The translations under genes were made by a program, and so were the position numbers. Below the pieces are notes generated by a model that worked only from the letters and a program-made list of their open reading frames with translations, was not told the DNA's origin and searched no databases. Below, piece by piece: positions 34,441 to 46,223 of a stretch of 64,000 bases of DNA. The stretch spans positions 20,628,630 to 20,692,629 of the forward strand of contig NC_063451.1 of assembly GCF_020379485.1 (NCBI RefSeq), in the 5' to 3' direction. Origin of the DNA: Brassica napus. Taxonomy: Eukaryota > Streptophyta > Magnoliopsida > Brassicales > Brassicaceae. Numbering within the stretch: the first letter of the stretch is position 1; each line of letters opens with the position of its first letter.

Positions 34441-36933
34441 ATGGTGGTTGAAACGCGACGGTGTAAGAGGAAGGAGAATCCAACGGAGGAAGAGGCTCCG
34501 AGAGTGAAGTTTGCAAAGACGGGCTCCGGAGAAAATGTGGAGAAGACGACGACGGAGGAGAGTGAAACGAAGGCGGTGGAGATTGTTGAATCGACGGCAA
34601 AGACGACGGATGTCTCGATGGAGAAGACGAAGACGACGGATGTCTCGATGAAGAAGAAGAGAAAGGACTCGACGGAAAATACGGCGGAGATGACGGAGCC
34701 GATTAATGTGGCTGCAGAAGCTACTCCGACGACACTGAACAAAGGTCCTGGAGATGAAGAGAATGAGGAAACCGCTTCTGGAGATGAAGAGAATGAGGAA
34801 ACCGCTTCTGGAGATGAAGTGAATGAGAAAACCGCTTCTGGAGATGAAGAAAATGAGGGTTCCGAAGAAGAACAAGAAAAACCAGATGGAGAGAAGGAGA
34901 GTTCTAACGAGGAGAATGAAGATTCTGAAGAAGAACCTCCAGATGGAGAGAACGAAGTGAATGCACGTTCGGAAGAAGAATAAGCAAATGGAGAAGGAGA
35001 AGAGGAAGCAAACGAGAATGGGAATCCATCTGAACCTCAAGTAACAAATTATCAATGAGTTTGAATTTAAGTCGTAACATATGATTAGGGAGAGCTAGTA
35101 AATCGAGTGGGTTAATGTTAGTAATACTAGGAGAACTATTGGAAAAACTGTCAGTTTTGGTACAACATAGGAAAACTGAAATTTTGTAAACCGAACCGTG
35201 GTATTACTTTGATATGCGTTAGTATAACTTTTGAATAACTTGAGTATAACTTTAGTATAACTTTGGTATAACTTGCAGGATTTGGATGGAAATGAGGCAC
35301 CCGAGGCAATCAAACCAACCAGAATGTTCTTCACGCCATCTGAGTACAAGAAAAAAATAAAGCTAGGGATGAGGTGCATGATAGCTAGCGCGATTAAGAC
35401 GCTAACCAATTTGAAACCGAAGCTGTCTAACGCGGAGTGGAACTGGTTCACGGAGCATCCTCAATTCAGACACATTTTCCACATGAAAAGCGAGAACAAC
35501 CACAGGGTTCAGGGAATGTGGATGTTGTTGCTGCGTACTGCCGGTTGCGAGAGGCGGAGAGAAGTGTGGTTCATTGTGAATGGCGATGCCATCCGTTATG
35601 GGCTGAGGGAACACGGTTTGATATCTGGGCTATTCTGCCACAACTATCCTCTCGACTACAAAAAGCTTGGTGGGACGAAGTTCGTTGATCGAAATTTCAA
35701 GGAAGGAGAACTTAGAAGGTTGGAGGATGTTAAGAAGAAGCTGGTGAACATGGGACCCCACAAAGATAGACTGAAGATGGCGGTTCTATTCTTCTTAGCT
35801 TCTATTGTTTGCACGCAAACGAAGGTTGGACACAAGGCTAATGCTGTGTTGGAGGTGTTCCAGAGTGCAGTGGATGATCTTGACTTGTGCAAGTCCTTTC
35901 CATGGGGTAGATTCTCCTATGGATTACATGCTGAAGGGGATCTCTCACACAATGAAGCATTTTGGAGGGGTGGTGAAAGAGAATACATTATGGTCGCTTC
36001 CAGGTTTCTGTGTTCCACTAGAGGTATGCAAAATCAAATTAATGACTTGATTGCTATTGTTATTTACTGATGGTATTTTATAAATGTTGTGTTTAACATC
36101 TTCTTGCATTCATGGCAATTCCTAAGCTAGGAATGGCGTTCAGAGAACCTGTTGAAGGAGCTGATGTCAACTGCCCGAGGATGTGCAAGTCACTCATTCA
36201 AACGAAATGGAATGACAGGGGTGTCACTTTCGGCGATAAACAAGGAATTGTCTAACACAACCGTAAGTTTACCTGTGAACTAAAGTAGAACTAGAGTAAT
36301 ACTGTGGTACAACTAGGGTAGGATTAAAGTAAAACTATGGTAGAACTATGGTAGAACTAGATAGGGAACTATGGTAGAACTAAGGTAGGACTAGACATGG
36401 AACTATGGTAGAACTTAGGTAGGACTAGATAGGGAACTATGGTAGAACTAAGGTAGGACTAGAAACGGAACAATGGTCTCACTAAGGTAGGCGTGTGTTG
36501 CTATGTTTCAAAATTAATTGTGTTTGTGACAGGATATCGACAGCATCATCCCCACCAGAACTCCACAAGAAGAAAGGTTCTTGGATGACATTTTGGAAGA
36601 TGAAGACGATGTTGATGAATCTGATTTATCTGTGGACAGTTGGGAGAAGTGTCTGGATGCAGGCTATAAGGTCTTTTTCAAGACATGCACGACGAGGATG
36701 TAGCTGCACGCGAAAAACAGATAGAAGCGAGTGAAGCTGCAGCAGGGGATGGAATAGAAGTATGTGAGCAGTCGATTCAACTGGGAGATGTTATGCAGTT
36801 GCTGAAAAGAACGATGAAAGTGATGAGGATAGTTGACAAGAAGGTTGACCAATTGGATGGGAGATTGACCCTGCTTGAGGAGTTTGTCAAGGAAGCACAA
36901 GCTAAAGCAGCAGAAGAAGAAGCACCAGCATAA
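34441..36933 (+). pseudogene. DUF1985-domain gene (MULE-associated, Ulp1-family N-terminal type)
   Basis: Exon 1 (34441-35040) is an acidic, repeat-rich tail (G-D-E-E-N-E-E-T-A-S repeated) broken by a TAA at 34981-34983. After a phase-0 intron (35041-35278), exon 2 (35279-36023) is DUF1985: W-F-x-E-H-P-Q-F-R-H-I-F-H, G-M-W-M-L-L-L-R-T, R-Y-G-L-R-E-H-G-L-I-S-G-L and F-P-W-G-R. An extra base near 35929 shifts the frame, after which D-Y-M-L-K-G-I-S-H-T follows. Exon 3 (36131-36262) and exon 4 (from 36533) keep phase 0. A missing base near 36682 shifts the frame into a coiled-coil end (stop 36931-36933). No protease domain. DUF1985 proteins usually accompany Ulp1-like genes in plant MULEs. Confidence 0.78.
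36276..36500 (+). repeat. Intronic minisatellite (GGTAGAACTA units)
   Basis: Within the third intron of the DUF1985 gene, units of GGTAGAACTAAGGTAGGACT and CTATGGTAGAACTAGATAGG repeat about nine times with small changes. Confidence 0.85.
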
Positions 36934-37482
36934 GGGAAAGCAAAGAAACATAAACGCATGAAGAAGTGAAGTAGAGTGAAGAACTTGCTTGGTGTGTTAG
37001 AACTTTGTTTTATGTTTTTTATGAAGTAGACAAACGATGTCTTTTGATGTGTTTTTTGTTTGTGATGTGGATTTAGAACTTTTAACTATGTTATGACTAT
37101 ATATGCTATCTTTGTTGTGGATGCTTTTACTTTTATTGTGTAGGTCAAGTGAGAGCTAGTAAAAGTCTAGGAGAGTACCAATTGATAAAGTCTAGGAAAT
37201 TAGTTTAAGAGAGTACCTATTGATAAAGTCTAGGAAATTATTTTATTAAAATAATGGTTGATGATGAAAGTCTAAACATAGAATACCAATTGATAAACAT
37301 AAGAGTGCTTAACATAAGATTGCTTCACATAACATAAGTTTGAGCATAACATAAGATTGAACACATAAACTTACACAAGTCTTAACAAACAAAGACTTGT
37401 ATTAACCGAAATAATAAAAATAGATAGGTAGGGAAGAAAAGGTTCTTAGCATATGAACTCAGAACTTGTGAGGTCGAGAATC
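36934..37482. other. Convergent intergenic region
   Basis: Lies between the ends of the plus-strand DUF1985 gene and the minus-strand GRF gene. Contains a short direct repeat GAGAGTACC-AATTGATAAAG / GAGAGTACCTATTGATAAAG (37171 and 37213), and repeated CATAACATAAG words near 37300-37350. No ORF. Confidence 0.5.
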
Positions 37483-38081
37483 TCATGGACGGGAGGTCGA
37501 GGTAATAAGCCTCTTAAGCTTAGCAATCTCTTCAGCCAACTCTTTCACTTCCCCCCTTAGGCGTTCCATTTCTTGTTGAACACCAAAAGCCCATGGCTGA
37601 CGAAAGTGCAACCCATCGTCCTGCACAGTTTCAACCAGAGTGTAAGTCAGTTTCACCATAACACAGTTTTACCCATAGGATAACTCAATTTCACCCAGAG
37701 ATACCCAGAGTATAACACAGTTTCACCCAGAGTATAACACAATTTCACCCAGAGTATTACAGAGTTTCAGCCAGGGATACCCAGAGTATAACCAGATATC
37801 TCTAAGTATTACGGAATTTCAATCAGTATATCTCAGTTTCCCTTAGTTTTACAACGAAGACAAAGATAAGCGGAAATTACCTCATAATTCTTGCAGGTGA
37901 AGTACCTACTCCCAGGCAAGGTATCAAAATCTGATTTGTACTTCGGAGTTGGAGAAACATTCATCATTATTTCACCACCGCATAGGCAACGGGTAGGAAT
38001 TCCATATTGGGCATCGCAAACTAACCCTAACATGTGGTAGTGTTTCTCCAGCTTCTTCATCTCTTCATACGGATGAGTCAT
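37483..38081 (-). CDS. Small GRF-type zinc-finger / coiled-coil protein, two exons
   Basis: Exon 1 (37881-38081) opens with an ATG and encodes 67 residues with C-L-C-G-G-E-I...G-S-R-Y-F-T-C-K-N-Y-E, which fits a GRF zinc finger (C-x-C-G ... R-x-F/Y-x-C). Exon 2 (37483-37620) joins in phase 0 and gives a short coiled coil (M-E-R-L-R-G-E-V-K-E-L-A-E-E-I). Total about 112 residues, both splice sites GT-AG, no internal stop: the only apparently intact small ORF of this MULE. Similar short GRF plus coiled-coil proteins are common in Arabidopsis and Brassica repeats; their function is unknown. The intron contains the GTATAACACAG repeat. Confidence 0.62.
37621..37880 (-). repeat. Intronic tandem repeat (CAGAGTATAACACAGTTTCACC-like)
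   Basis: The intron of the small GRF gene is largely made of imperfect copies of ACCCAGAGTATAACACAGTTT. The core GTATAAC equals the motif repeated elsewhere in this MULE. Confidence 0.8.
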
Positions 38082-38898
38082 GTTCAGTAAAGGGCAAAGA
38101 GTAAAACCGTGGATCTTCAGAGAATATAGAAAGAGAATGGATAAAGAGAGAGTGTATGAATGGTGAGAGAGAGTAGAGAGAGAGAGTGCTTGGGAAGTGA
38201 AAAAGTGTCTGGGAAAAGAGAGGAAAAGACGAGACGAGACCAGATAAAAGAGAAGAGGGAATCTACTTTTTGACCCAAATAATTGAAAATTTTAGCTTTT
38301 TTCGTTTAGGCGCAAAAATAATTTTTATTCTCCCTCCGAAATATTTGCTCTTAGTTATACTGAAGTGTCTGGTTTTACCAATTTTCTTCATAGTTCTACT
38401 TTTCGTGATTTCAACATTTTTTAGTTTTACGTCTAATTTAAATTTGTAAAGAAAGTTTTACTTGTTATTTTTCTGCATTACCATGTAAGCATAAATGATT
38501 AGTGCAATAATATCTTTGAAATCATGAAAACTATAGAATACTTCTTTATAAGCTGATCTTATTAACAAAGTGCTATTGGAAAGACTATATACAATGCATA
38601 TCTTCACTGATCTATTTCTCATGAAACGATGAGTTTTTTTCTTATGAGGTTTGTAAATATTTGTTATCTGCTATATCATTTTTGGTGAATGTGTTTCTGT
38701 ATTAAGACTTATGTAGTTCGGATTGTTTCGAATTATGCCAATTTCTATCATAGTTACACCTTGTTATACTAGTTTTCCACGGTTTTCCAATATATCTCTT
38801 AAACATAGGTTCCAAAACACTTAGCCATAACTGCCAAAACGGTTAAACAGAGGTTGTAAAACAAACACTTAAACTTAGAGACTACATGGTAAGATCGC

Positions 38899-39323
38899 TT
38901 AAACATAGAATTCTTCAAACTTTCTAACAATTTCATCTTCATTTTGTATCTTCTCCAAATTCCTTCTCAGTTCTGCAATTGTTTCGTTTAACTGCGCAAT
39001 TACTCTACTCTTTTATCGGATCTCATCCCGGGCTTCAATCAAAGCTCGTTTTTGCCATAATGTTCCGTCCTCTTCATCAAACCATGCGAAGAACTTGCAT
39101 CCATTTTTCTCCTGCCATAATTTCAATTGTAAAGTTATTTTCCCATCAGAATTGCTAGTTCTATAATCAGATAGGATACCTTAAAACGCTGATAACCATA
39201 AAATCGTCGCCCTGAGTTCTTGTCTGTCCAATCTTGTGTTATGGCTGCCTCCAAGCCACAGAAACACAATTTCCGACCAGAATTTTGCCTTCTCCTTGAC
39301 GATCCCGAACCATCTCCTTGCAT
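38899..39323 (-). pseudogene. Second GRF-type zinc-finger / coiled-coil gene, with a stop
   Basis: Exon 1 (39180-39323): ATG, basic Ser/Arg start, then C-F-C-G-L-E-A...N-S-G-R-R-F-Y-G-Y-Q-R-F, a GRF finger whose third Cys position is Tyr. Exon 2 (38899-39111), phase 0: G-C-K-F-F-A-W-F-D-E-E then a coiled coil (L-N-E-T-I-A-E-L-R-R-N-L). An in-frame TAA at 39013-39015 cuts it. The leader (39324-39460) is a long GA/CT repeat. Same direction as the neighbouring GRF gene and the transposase. Confidence 0.68.
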
Positions 39324-39643
39324 CTTCACTATTTTGTACCGAGAAGGAGAAGAGTCGAGAGAGAGAGAGAGAGAGAGTAGGGAGAGAGAGTGAGAGAGAG
39401 GAGATCGAATCGAATGAAAAGGTGAACAAGAAGCAGTATTTATTTCATTTATTAGAGGTTTAAAGGAGAAAATCCGGGTCGATTCCACAAAAGATATACT
39501 TAGTTTTACCAATGTTTTCAAAATAAGCAAAAGCAACATACGAAAAGCAACGTACCAAAACCAAACAACACAAGAGCCATAAAATCCAAACAAAAGATCT
39601 AGTTTGATTCATTGGAATTACTACTACGCATTCCAAACAACAG

Positions 39644-42074
39644 CTAATTGAAACCGAAATTGTGCCTTGGTCGTCTTATGTTTTGTGTCCTTTTACGTCG
39701 TTCCCCAACAGATGGATTCCTCTTATTCTTTTTCCTTCCCTTCCTCTTGAGGCGATCTGGAGGTATGATATGAAGCTTTTTGATGTGATCTGGTACATTC
39801 CATTCAGACCTGTCCGGCACAGAATAAATGGTCTTGTAATAAGCTAATGCCCAAAGTTCCGTCCAGAAATATTTCGAGCACAACTCATGATACTCTATCC
39901 TGATATCACGTCGATGATCAGGAGCAGCTTCAACCTTAAGGAAATATAAGTAAGCAGCATGTCCGTGTAAACAAGGATACTTTTCATAATCATACACCTT
40001 GCAGGTACAACTCTTCGCTATCAAGTTCACAACATAATTCTTCCCATTATCAGTGTCGGTTACCTCGTACTCAAGCTCATAACTATTAAACTCACGCACT
40101 GGTATTTTCTCAGCTTTGCCCCATAGCTTATGCAAGTGAATCTCGACAAGAGGAACCAGTTTGGTATCAATCGACCAAGCCACAGAGTCCTTCCGATGTT
40201 CATTAAACCAGTCAGAAAACTTTTTGATGATTGTATCCAACAATGGTATTAAAGCATACCTCCTGACGTCCAGAAACACACTGTTCATTGACTCCACACT
40301 ATTGCTAGTGTCCAAGTTGTATCTGACACCTGGGAAATGAACCCGAGCCATGTGCTTTTATCAGTATGCTCCTCCAAATACTTGTACGCTGGAAGAAATC
40401 TCACCTTACAAGATGCGTAAGCAGACACGAACTCCGCCAACGTGTAACACCTAGCCAACTCCATAAATCTCCATCCGACTACGGCTTTGGTTGTGTTACA
40501 AGCATGCCCTCTCACATTCTGAGACAAATGCCATATACAATGGCCATGGTGAGATTGTGAAAACACATTAGCTACAGCCGCGATGAGGCTCTGGTTTCTA
40601 TCGCTCATAAAAACTAATTCAGAAGAGTCTGGTATAGCATTTTTGAGCATCTCGAAAAACCATGTCCAACTAGCATTATTGTCACCGTCGAGTACACCAA
40701 TCGCAAGCGGATAATGGTGACGATTAGGATCTTGAGCTTTAGCAAATACTAGTACACCACCATATCCATTCTTCAAAAATGTGGCATCCACAACTATCAC
40801 CTTCCTCATGGCTGAAAAACCTTCAATACAAGCTCCCAGAGCTATGAAGAGGTACTTGAACTTATTTGCCTCATCCAACTTCACTCCTGTTTTTGTTCCC
40901 GAATTGACCCGCTCTAACATGTACAAGTAGCTATATAGCATCTTGTAGCTCTCTTCCGAACCACCACACAACTCATAAATAGCTAGATTTTTCCCTCTCA
41001 AGGCTGTGGAGTAGGATATTGTTACACCAAGTTTTAACTTTATAAGATTCATGATATCTTTCGGAACAGGAGTACTCAGTTTTCCAGGATATTCCTCATT
41101 CAGAAAAGTTGCAACTAATTCTGCTAAGCCTTTCCTCTTGATGTTGCTGCTTTTACTTTGATTAGACCGAGAGCATGTATGCACACCCGTGTACCTCCTA
41201 ACAGAAAAAAAATTCAGTCTGTGGAATCCTTGCAGCTCGTAAACCCCACTTACAGGTTGCTTCAAAACATTTTAACACCAATCGTCTCCGGTCCGACTTT
41301 TTGATAACATAAAGAAAGCATTCACCAAATGCAGCTCTATCGACCACCTCTTGAAGTGCTTTCTTACTTGGAAACTCCTGATACTTAAACACACCCAAAC
41401 CGTCTTCCCAATCCTCTATAACCTGACTAGCTTTTTTTTATAGGTAGCTGCTCAACATACTTATCTGCACCCATATCCATCTCACATGCGGTGTTCGTCT
41501 CTGCTGCAGTGTCCGTCTCAGCTGTTGTGTCCGTTTCAGCTGTGGTGTCTGTTTCCGCTGCAGTGTCTGTCTCCGCTGCGGTGTCCGTATCCATAAAATC
41601 ATTCTCTGCATCTATCAGCTCCTTCTGTTGATTTGCTTGACCATTTTCTACATACAGAGTTAAGGACCTATGTCCGATTTCATCATAAACATCATCATTT
41701 CCCTGCAACACTTCGTAGTTCATACCAAACAAACTTATGCCCACTCTCGACACCTTCTCTAACTGATTTGATCTACTCGTCTCCTCCACTAACAAAAGAG
41801 ATCTACGGTTGTTTTTATCAACGGTTGTTAGGAAACCAAACAGATCATCACCATCACGAATAATTTGTTGTTCTTCAGATCCATACACCATCGGCATGCA
41901 CTTCAATGCCAGTTTTACCTTACTTTCATCCAACGCAAGCTTTTTATACAACTTTTCTTCTAGCATTGCCAAACTTATATCCTCCACTGTTGTCTTCAAG
42001 GTTACACAAGAGATCTCCCCTTTGAATTTGAAATAGACGCTCACATATTTCATCATTGTATCATGCAAGAACAA
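39644..42074 (-). pseudogene. MULE (MuDR-type) transposase, frameshifted
   Basis: Minus strand. The N-terminal part (42074-41427) ends in an acidic run of T-A-E-T-D repeats. A one-base slip in a run of eight A (near 41438) leads to the MuDR DNA-binding region (F-P-S-K-K-A-L-Q-E-V-V; C-K-W-G-L-R-A-A). A slip in a run of eight T (about 41207) leads to the catalytic domain: V-V-D-A-T-F-L (D1), S-D-R-N-Q-S-L (D2), H-H-G-H-C-I-W-H-L and S-V-E-S-M-N (E). A missing base near 40352 precedes the last part, which has a SWIM zinc finger (S-C-T-C-K-V-Y...C-L-H-G-H). Three single-base slips, two in homopolymers. It would cut and move the element; this copy cannot unless the slips are assembly errors. Confidence 0.85.
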
Positions 42075-42860
42075 AAGAATAAAGTTTTAGTTATACCCGT
42101 AGTTCTTAGTTCTACCAAGTTGGCTACAGTTTTACCAAGTTTTACCTACTCTACAACAATTATCAGTTCTACTTGTTATACCTAGTTATACAAAGTAATG
42201 CTTAATGCTTAAACAAGAACTCAAATGTATGTACGATTGATTGATCGGAGAGATCTCCGTGCAAAGCTATTCACAATTGAGACAATTCACACACCCCCAT
42301 GCATAACAATTTCATATACAAATCAACCAAATCATCCCAGAATCAATGCCATTTTAACACTTTCAATTACAAACCCTAAATCCAATTTCTATCTTGCCCT
42401 CTCTTGCTGCTCGCTGAGGAGAGAATAACTAACCTGCATTACGACCTCTCTGAATGAATGCTAGCCGGTGGAAACGTTGCGGTCCGATGGCGTCGCCGGA
42501 GTAGCTATCGACGTCGACAACAGAGTAGCTGGGAGGGAGCTGCAAACCAGAGACAATAACGAGCTTCTCGAGAGGATGAGGAGCTGCGAGCTGGAGCTTT
42601 CCTCGAGCTGCGGGATAACAATTTTTTTTCTTTTAATTTTTGATATTTTTTTCTTCTGAATTCCAATTGAATTCGGTTTCAATTGAATTGAATTCTCAAG
42701 TACAAACCGTCGACCGAAACCCAGACCAAACCAGATAACTCAACCCATACGCCCCAAATTCGATTTTTTTTTTCAACCCTCGAAGGACATTTCCGTCATT
42801 TCACGCCGACTTAATGAAAAAGGACATAGGCGATTATGGAGTCCATAGGAGATTTTGCTT
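42075..42860 (-). other. 5' flank of the MULE transposase
   Basis: 42085-42195 is packed with GTTNTACC/AGTATAAC-type words (minus: GGTATAACAAGTAGAACT). A possible non-coding first exon ends near 42432 with ATGCAG|GTTAGT on the minus strand. No clear MULE terminal inverted repeat was found here or near 34100, so the element's exact ends are unknown. Confidence 0.45.
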
Positions 42861-43191
42861 ATCACATCAAGGTGCGTCAGATGCGTTGACTCGATTAAAA
42901 GTAGAATAACTTTATTTTTAGTCACGAGACCTATCAAGCCTAGAGGTTCAACAATGTGAGTTCATATAAAGTTGATTTTTCACCATTTCTGTCATTATGT
43001 GTTTGATTTCTTCCCTTTCAATTTTAACATCGGTTGCTTGGCCTTGAAATCGAGCAATTGGCTACAAAGTTATCAAATAAAAGAAAATACATGGATAAGT
43101 AACAGACGAACAGTTATTCATAAAGCCTAGCTTTCTTACAATTAGGAAAAAACAGACGCCACTTCAGGGAAAAAAAAACATGTTTTATAAT

Positions 43192-44675
43192 TATAGTTTA
43201 TGAGGGCAATGCAGAACAATTTCCTTTAGCACCAGCAGTCAGAAGCAAAGCAGCTTCACGCCAAGCATTCCTGACGCAAAGAGTAAAGATTGGTGGTTTG
43301 ACATACCTGAAGTCAAATATAAAAAAAGAGTTGCTTCTTCCATGGATATTATGTTCAGTCTCCCAAGTCAAGAAGTGCTTCATATGAAAGTCTTCTTCAA
43401 TTGCGGTTTAGAATATTTGGGAAAGCAGTTCCAGGATTAGAGTTTAGTCATAAATTCTTCTTATACGAGAATGAAGTAATCAAAGAAGAGAGAAAAAAGA
43501 TTACTAACCCCATGACATCATAAATTGCAAAAGCCTCAGTATCATAGCCCAACTTCTCACCATTATGAAAAGTAAGAAAATAAAATTCTCTTAAACACTA
43601 TAAAGACTAGGTGATGATATACAAACCTCTAAATCATCCACTCCCACAGTTTTAAGGTCACTATCCAACATGCGTTCACTATACATTGGTTGTCCCTGTG
43701 GAGTTTATGTAGAGGTAAATAGGCTTTTCCTCGTCTTCATACTGAAGGTAAAGAAACTCGGCGAGTATCAACTCAGTGACTGAAGGCACCAGAGACATTC
43801 CCAACTATACAATTCGGTTTTTGAACAAATACAATGCCAAATCAGGAGGAGGCTGTTCGTGTGCACTTCCTTTTGAAAAAAGGTATAACCTGTTGAAGTA
43901 AGGAGCACATTCAAAAGAGACACGAGAACAACTAAAAGCTCACCAAACGTAAAATAGATCAACACAAATGGCAATCAAACTGCGATAGGTAAGACAAAAG
44001 ACTATATGATGAACATAGCAGCATTCAAATGCCAAATAAAACAGAGCCATTGATGCATATACAAGTGACACATACAAGTAAGCGAAACCTCTACCAAATA
44101 CTGAACTTCTTTCTCACTAGGCAATCGCATATCACATAGTTTCTAATAAAAAGAGCATCATCGTTCAAGATTCATAATCAAACATCTATCTAAACATGTA
44201 GAATCTCTGATCAATCAAACAAATGAAAGGCCTGAACATTCTTCCCGTTGCATATATCTAATCGCTCTAATCTATCGGCTCGGTTGCACGAGCCATCACT
44301 ACCACGGCAACACAAAAGATCAGCTACAGCCACGAAGACCTCGAATTCGAAAATCCTAACAGTATAGACCTTCGTAATCGAGAAACGATATGAAACATAC
44401 GCATTACCACAGTGACAACTCCGCGCTTGGGCTTAGAATTGAGCAGATTTAACGGATTACGCGATTCCGAAAAAAGCTTGGAGCCACAGAAGTCGCTAGA
44501 GATGTTTCCTCCGCTATATGGGGAGAGTAAGCCATTCGAGAGAGAGAGAAGCTCTGAGAGACGAAGATGACGAACATCTCACTTTATATCGAGACGGGAT
44601 TATCGCTGACGTACGAGCTCGAAGTGTTGTGAAGCTCCTCGCAGTCGCAGTCGCAGTCGCTGCTGCTACCTCCAT
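43192..44675 (-). pseudogene. CLPR4: CLPR4 pseudogene (plastid Clp protease ClpR4), truncated
   Basis: Minus strand. ATG at 44673-44675 starts a plastid transit peptide rich in Ala/Thr then Ser/Arg. A slip in the CT run (near 44548) shifts the frame, then S-G-G-N-I-S-S-D-F-C-G continues to a donor at 44407. Downstream: S-K-G-S-A-H-E-Q-P-P-P (about 43845), G-M-S-L-V-P-S-V-T-E-L-I-L-A-E-F (about 43770), G-E-K-L-G-Y-D-T-E-A-F (about 43550) and K-P-P-I-F-T-L-C-V (about 43300). ClpR4 is a non-proteolytic subunit of the chloroplast Clp core. Damage: frameshifts, a TAG before L-G-M-S, Gly-to-Arg changes, a TAA after A-L-P-S, and loss of the C-terminal part. Introns are retained, so it arose by DNA duplication, not retroposition. 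Confidence 0.85.
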
Positions 44676-44985
44676 TTTTGCAGAGACAGTCGCCTAGACA
44701 CAGAAACGATAACGACGATCGGTGTCAAATCGGGCTACATAGCAGACTTAATGGGCTTAACATATTCAAACAATTGGCCCAATATTTTGACTCTCACTGG
44801 ACCGGTCTCGATTTTTAGATGAAACCGAAATAAACCCGGTAATTAGCTGAGCCGACAAGTCTGGAATACTTTTAATCGGTTTTAACATACCAGTTTTTCC
44901 GACTATGCTGCTACATCTCTAGGTATGTTCCTCTAGAAAGTCACACAACAGAGCTTAACGGACAAGCAACCACTACATGAGACTC
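44676..44985. other. Former CLPR4 upstream region
   Basis: Short intergenic stretch containing likely leader and promoter sequence of the CLPR4 copy; no recognisable TATA box or ORF. Confidence 0.35.
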
Positions 44986-45297
44986 CTGGGGTATGATTGT
45001 TTATGACTTTTACTGTTATGGCTTTTAAAGTAATGACTTTAGAAAATATTTGGATGCGACTTTTGTGACTTTGGCTTTACAATAAGAATAATAGTTTTTA
45101 AAATCTCAAATTCTACCTTTTAAAGAAAGTAAAGCAACAAGAAGAAAAAATGAGAAGTTAGGCTTTAGGTGGCTTTAAGGGGTTTGAGAAATTGTAGGAA
45201 AGAAAAAGTGTGATCGGTAAAATATTTGGTGTTAGAGATTTTAGGTCATTTTAAAGTCTTCAAAGTCTTCAAAGCCTAATCCCCAATCAGAGCCCTG
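44986..45297. mobile_element. MITE-like element, probably hAT-derived
   Basis: Ends are inverted: CTGGGGTATGATTG at the left and CAGGGCTCTGATTG (reverse complement) at the right. The inside shows further inverted similarity (GACTTT, AAAGTC runs). About 312 bp. The expected 8-bp duplication is not convincing. Confidence 0.5.
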
Positions 45298-46223
45298 GTG
45301 AGGTAAGTATGCAAAGATCACTCCACAAAACTAAAAACTCAAATGCATAACCATGAACCGTAGATTTTTTATAAGGAAAAATTATTGTTACCTATACAAA
45401 TAATACACCATCACAACATAACCACATTTAGACAAAATAATGTATTAAAAACAATATATGACAATGAGGGTAATTGGTTGAGTTTTAACTCTGTACTTTA
45501 GCTTTATTTCTTTTTAAATCACTAAATTTTACTAATCATGTTGTAACTTTATTTTTAAAAGTTAAAACCTACATCAAGTTTCTATTAATTTTTATAAATC
45601 ATGCTTTAACTTTATTTTTTAAGCTACAACAAAAAAAAATAAAGCAAATTTGTTTCTTATGTATTTTAGGCAAAAGAAACCTACATCTTCTTTTCATAAG
45701 ATGTAGAATACGTAAAACAAAAAAGAAAGATTTACACTCTAGGACACTTTCCTTATTTTTATTTACACGGTACGACACTTTGTTCTACACACACACTTTA
45801 CCTAACAACTTGTCTTCTATCTAGTTACTTTCCTAACTAACATTTCCCCAATTTCGTTACAGATCAAGTACAAAGCTTCTTCTCCATGTTTCTTCTGACA
45901 GGATTTATCCCTAGCCTTTGATCTCTCTTTATTTCCAAAGGCTGAAATTTAATATCATAGATCTAGACAAGACACTTACCCTTCTTTGCACATCGACCGT
46001 TAGATCATCCTTTTATTATCGACGGCTTAGATCATTTCCAAAGTTTCACCATCTTCCCTCATTCTGTTCTCTACGGTGAGTTAACTCCTTCATTCCTCAT
46101 TACCCTGTAAATTAACAAGATAATCAACTGCGAAATCAGCACATCAAACCTTACTTTTGTCTATGTCTTTCACGTTATATCCAACTAAATAAAGATTTCG
46201 CTAATTTGTTGCAGGCAACCACC
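45298..46223. other. AT-rich region and leader of the second MULE transposase
   Basis: 45300-45720 is A/T-rich with no gene. A likely untranslated exon ends near 46076 (TCTCTACG|GTGAGTT) and an intron runs to the acceptor GTTGCAG at 46208-46214, ten bases before the transposase ATG. Confidence 0.45.

Noticed and set aside
34372..35055. Long minus-strand open frame opposite the DUF1985 gene
   Set aside because: Low-complexity Phe/Leu/Arg translation that mirrors the acidic repeat on the plus strand; a shadow frame.
39350..39410. GA-rich microsatellite as a regulatory GAGA element
   Set aside because: Simple repeats of this kind are common in plant leaders; nothing specific supports a regulatory role.
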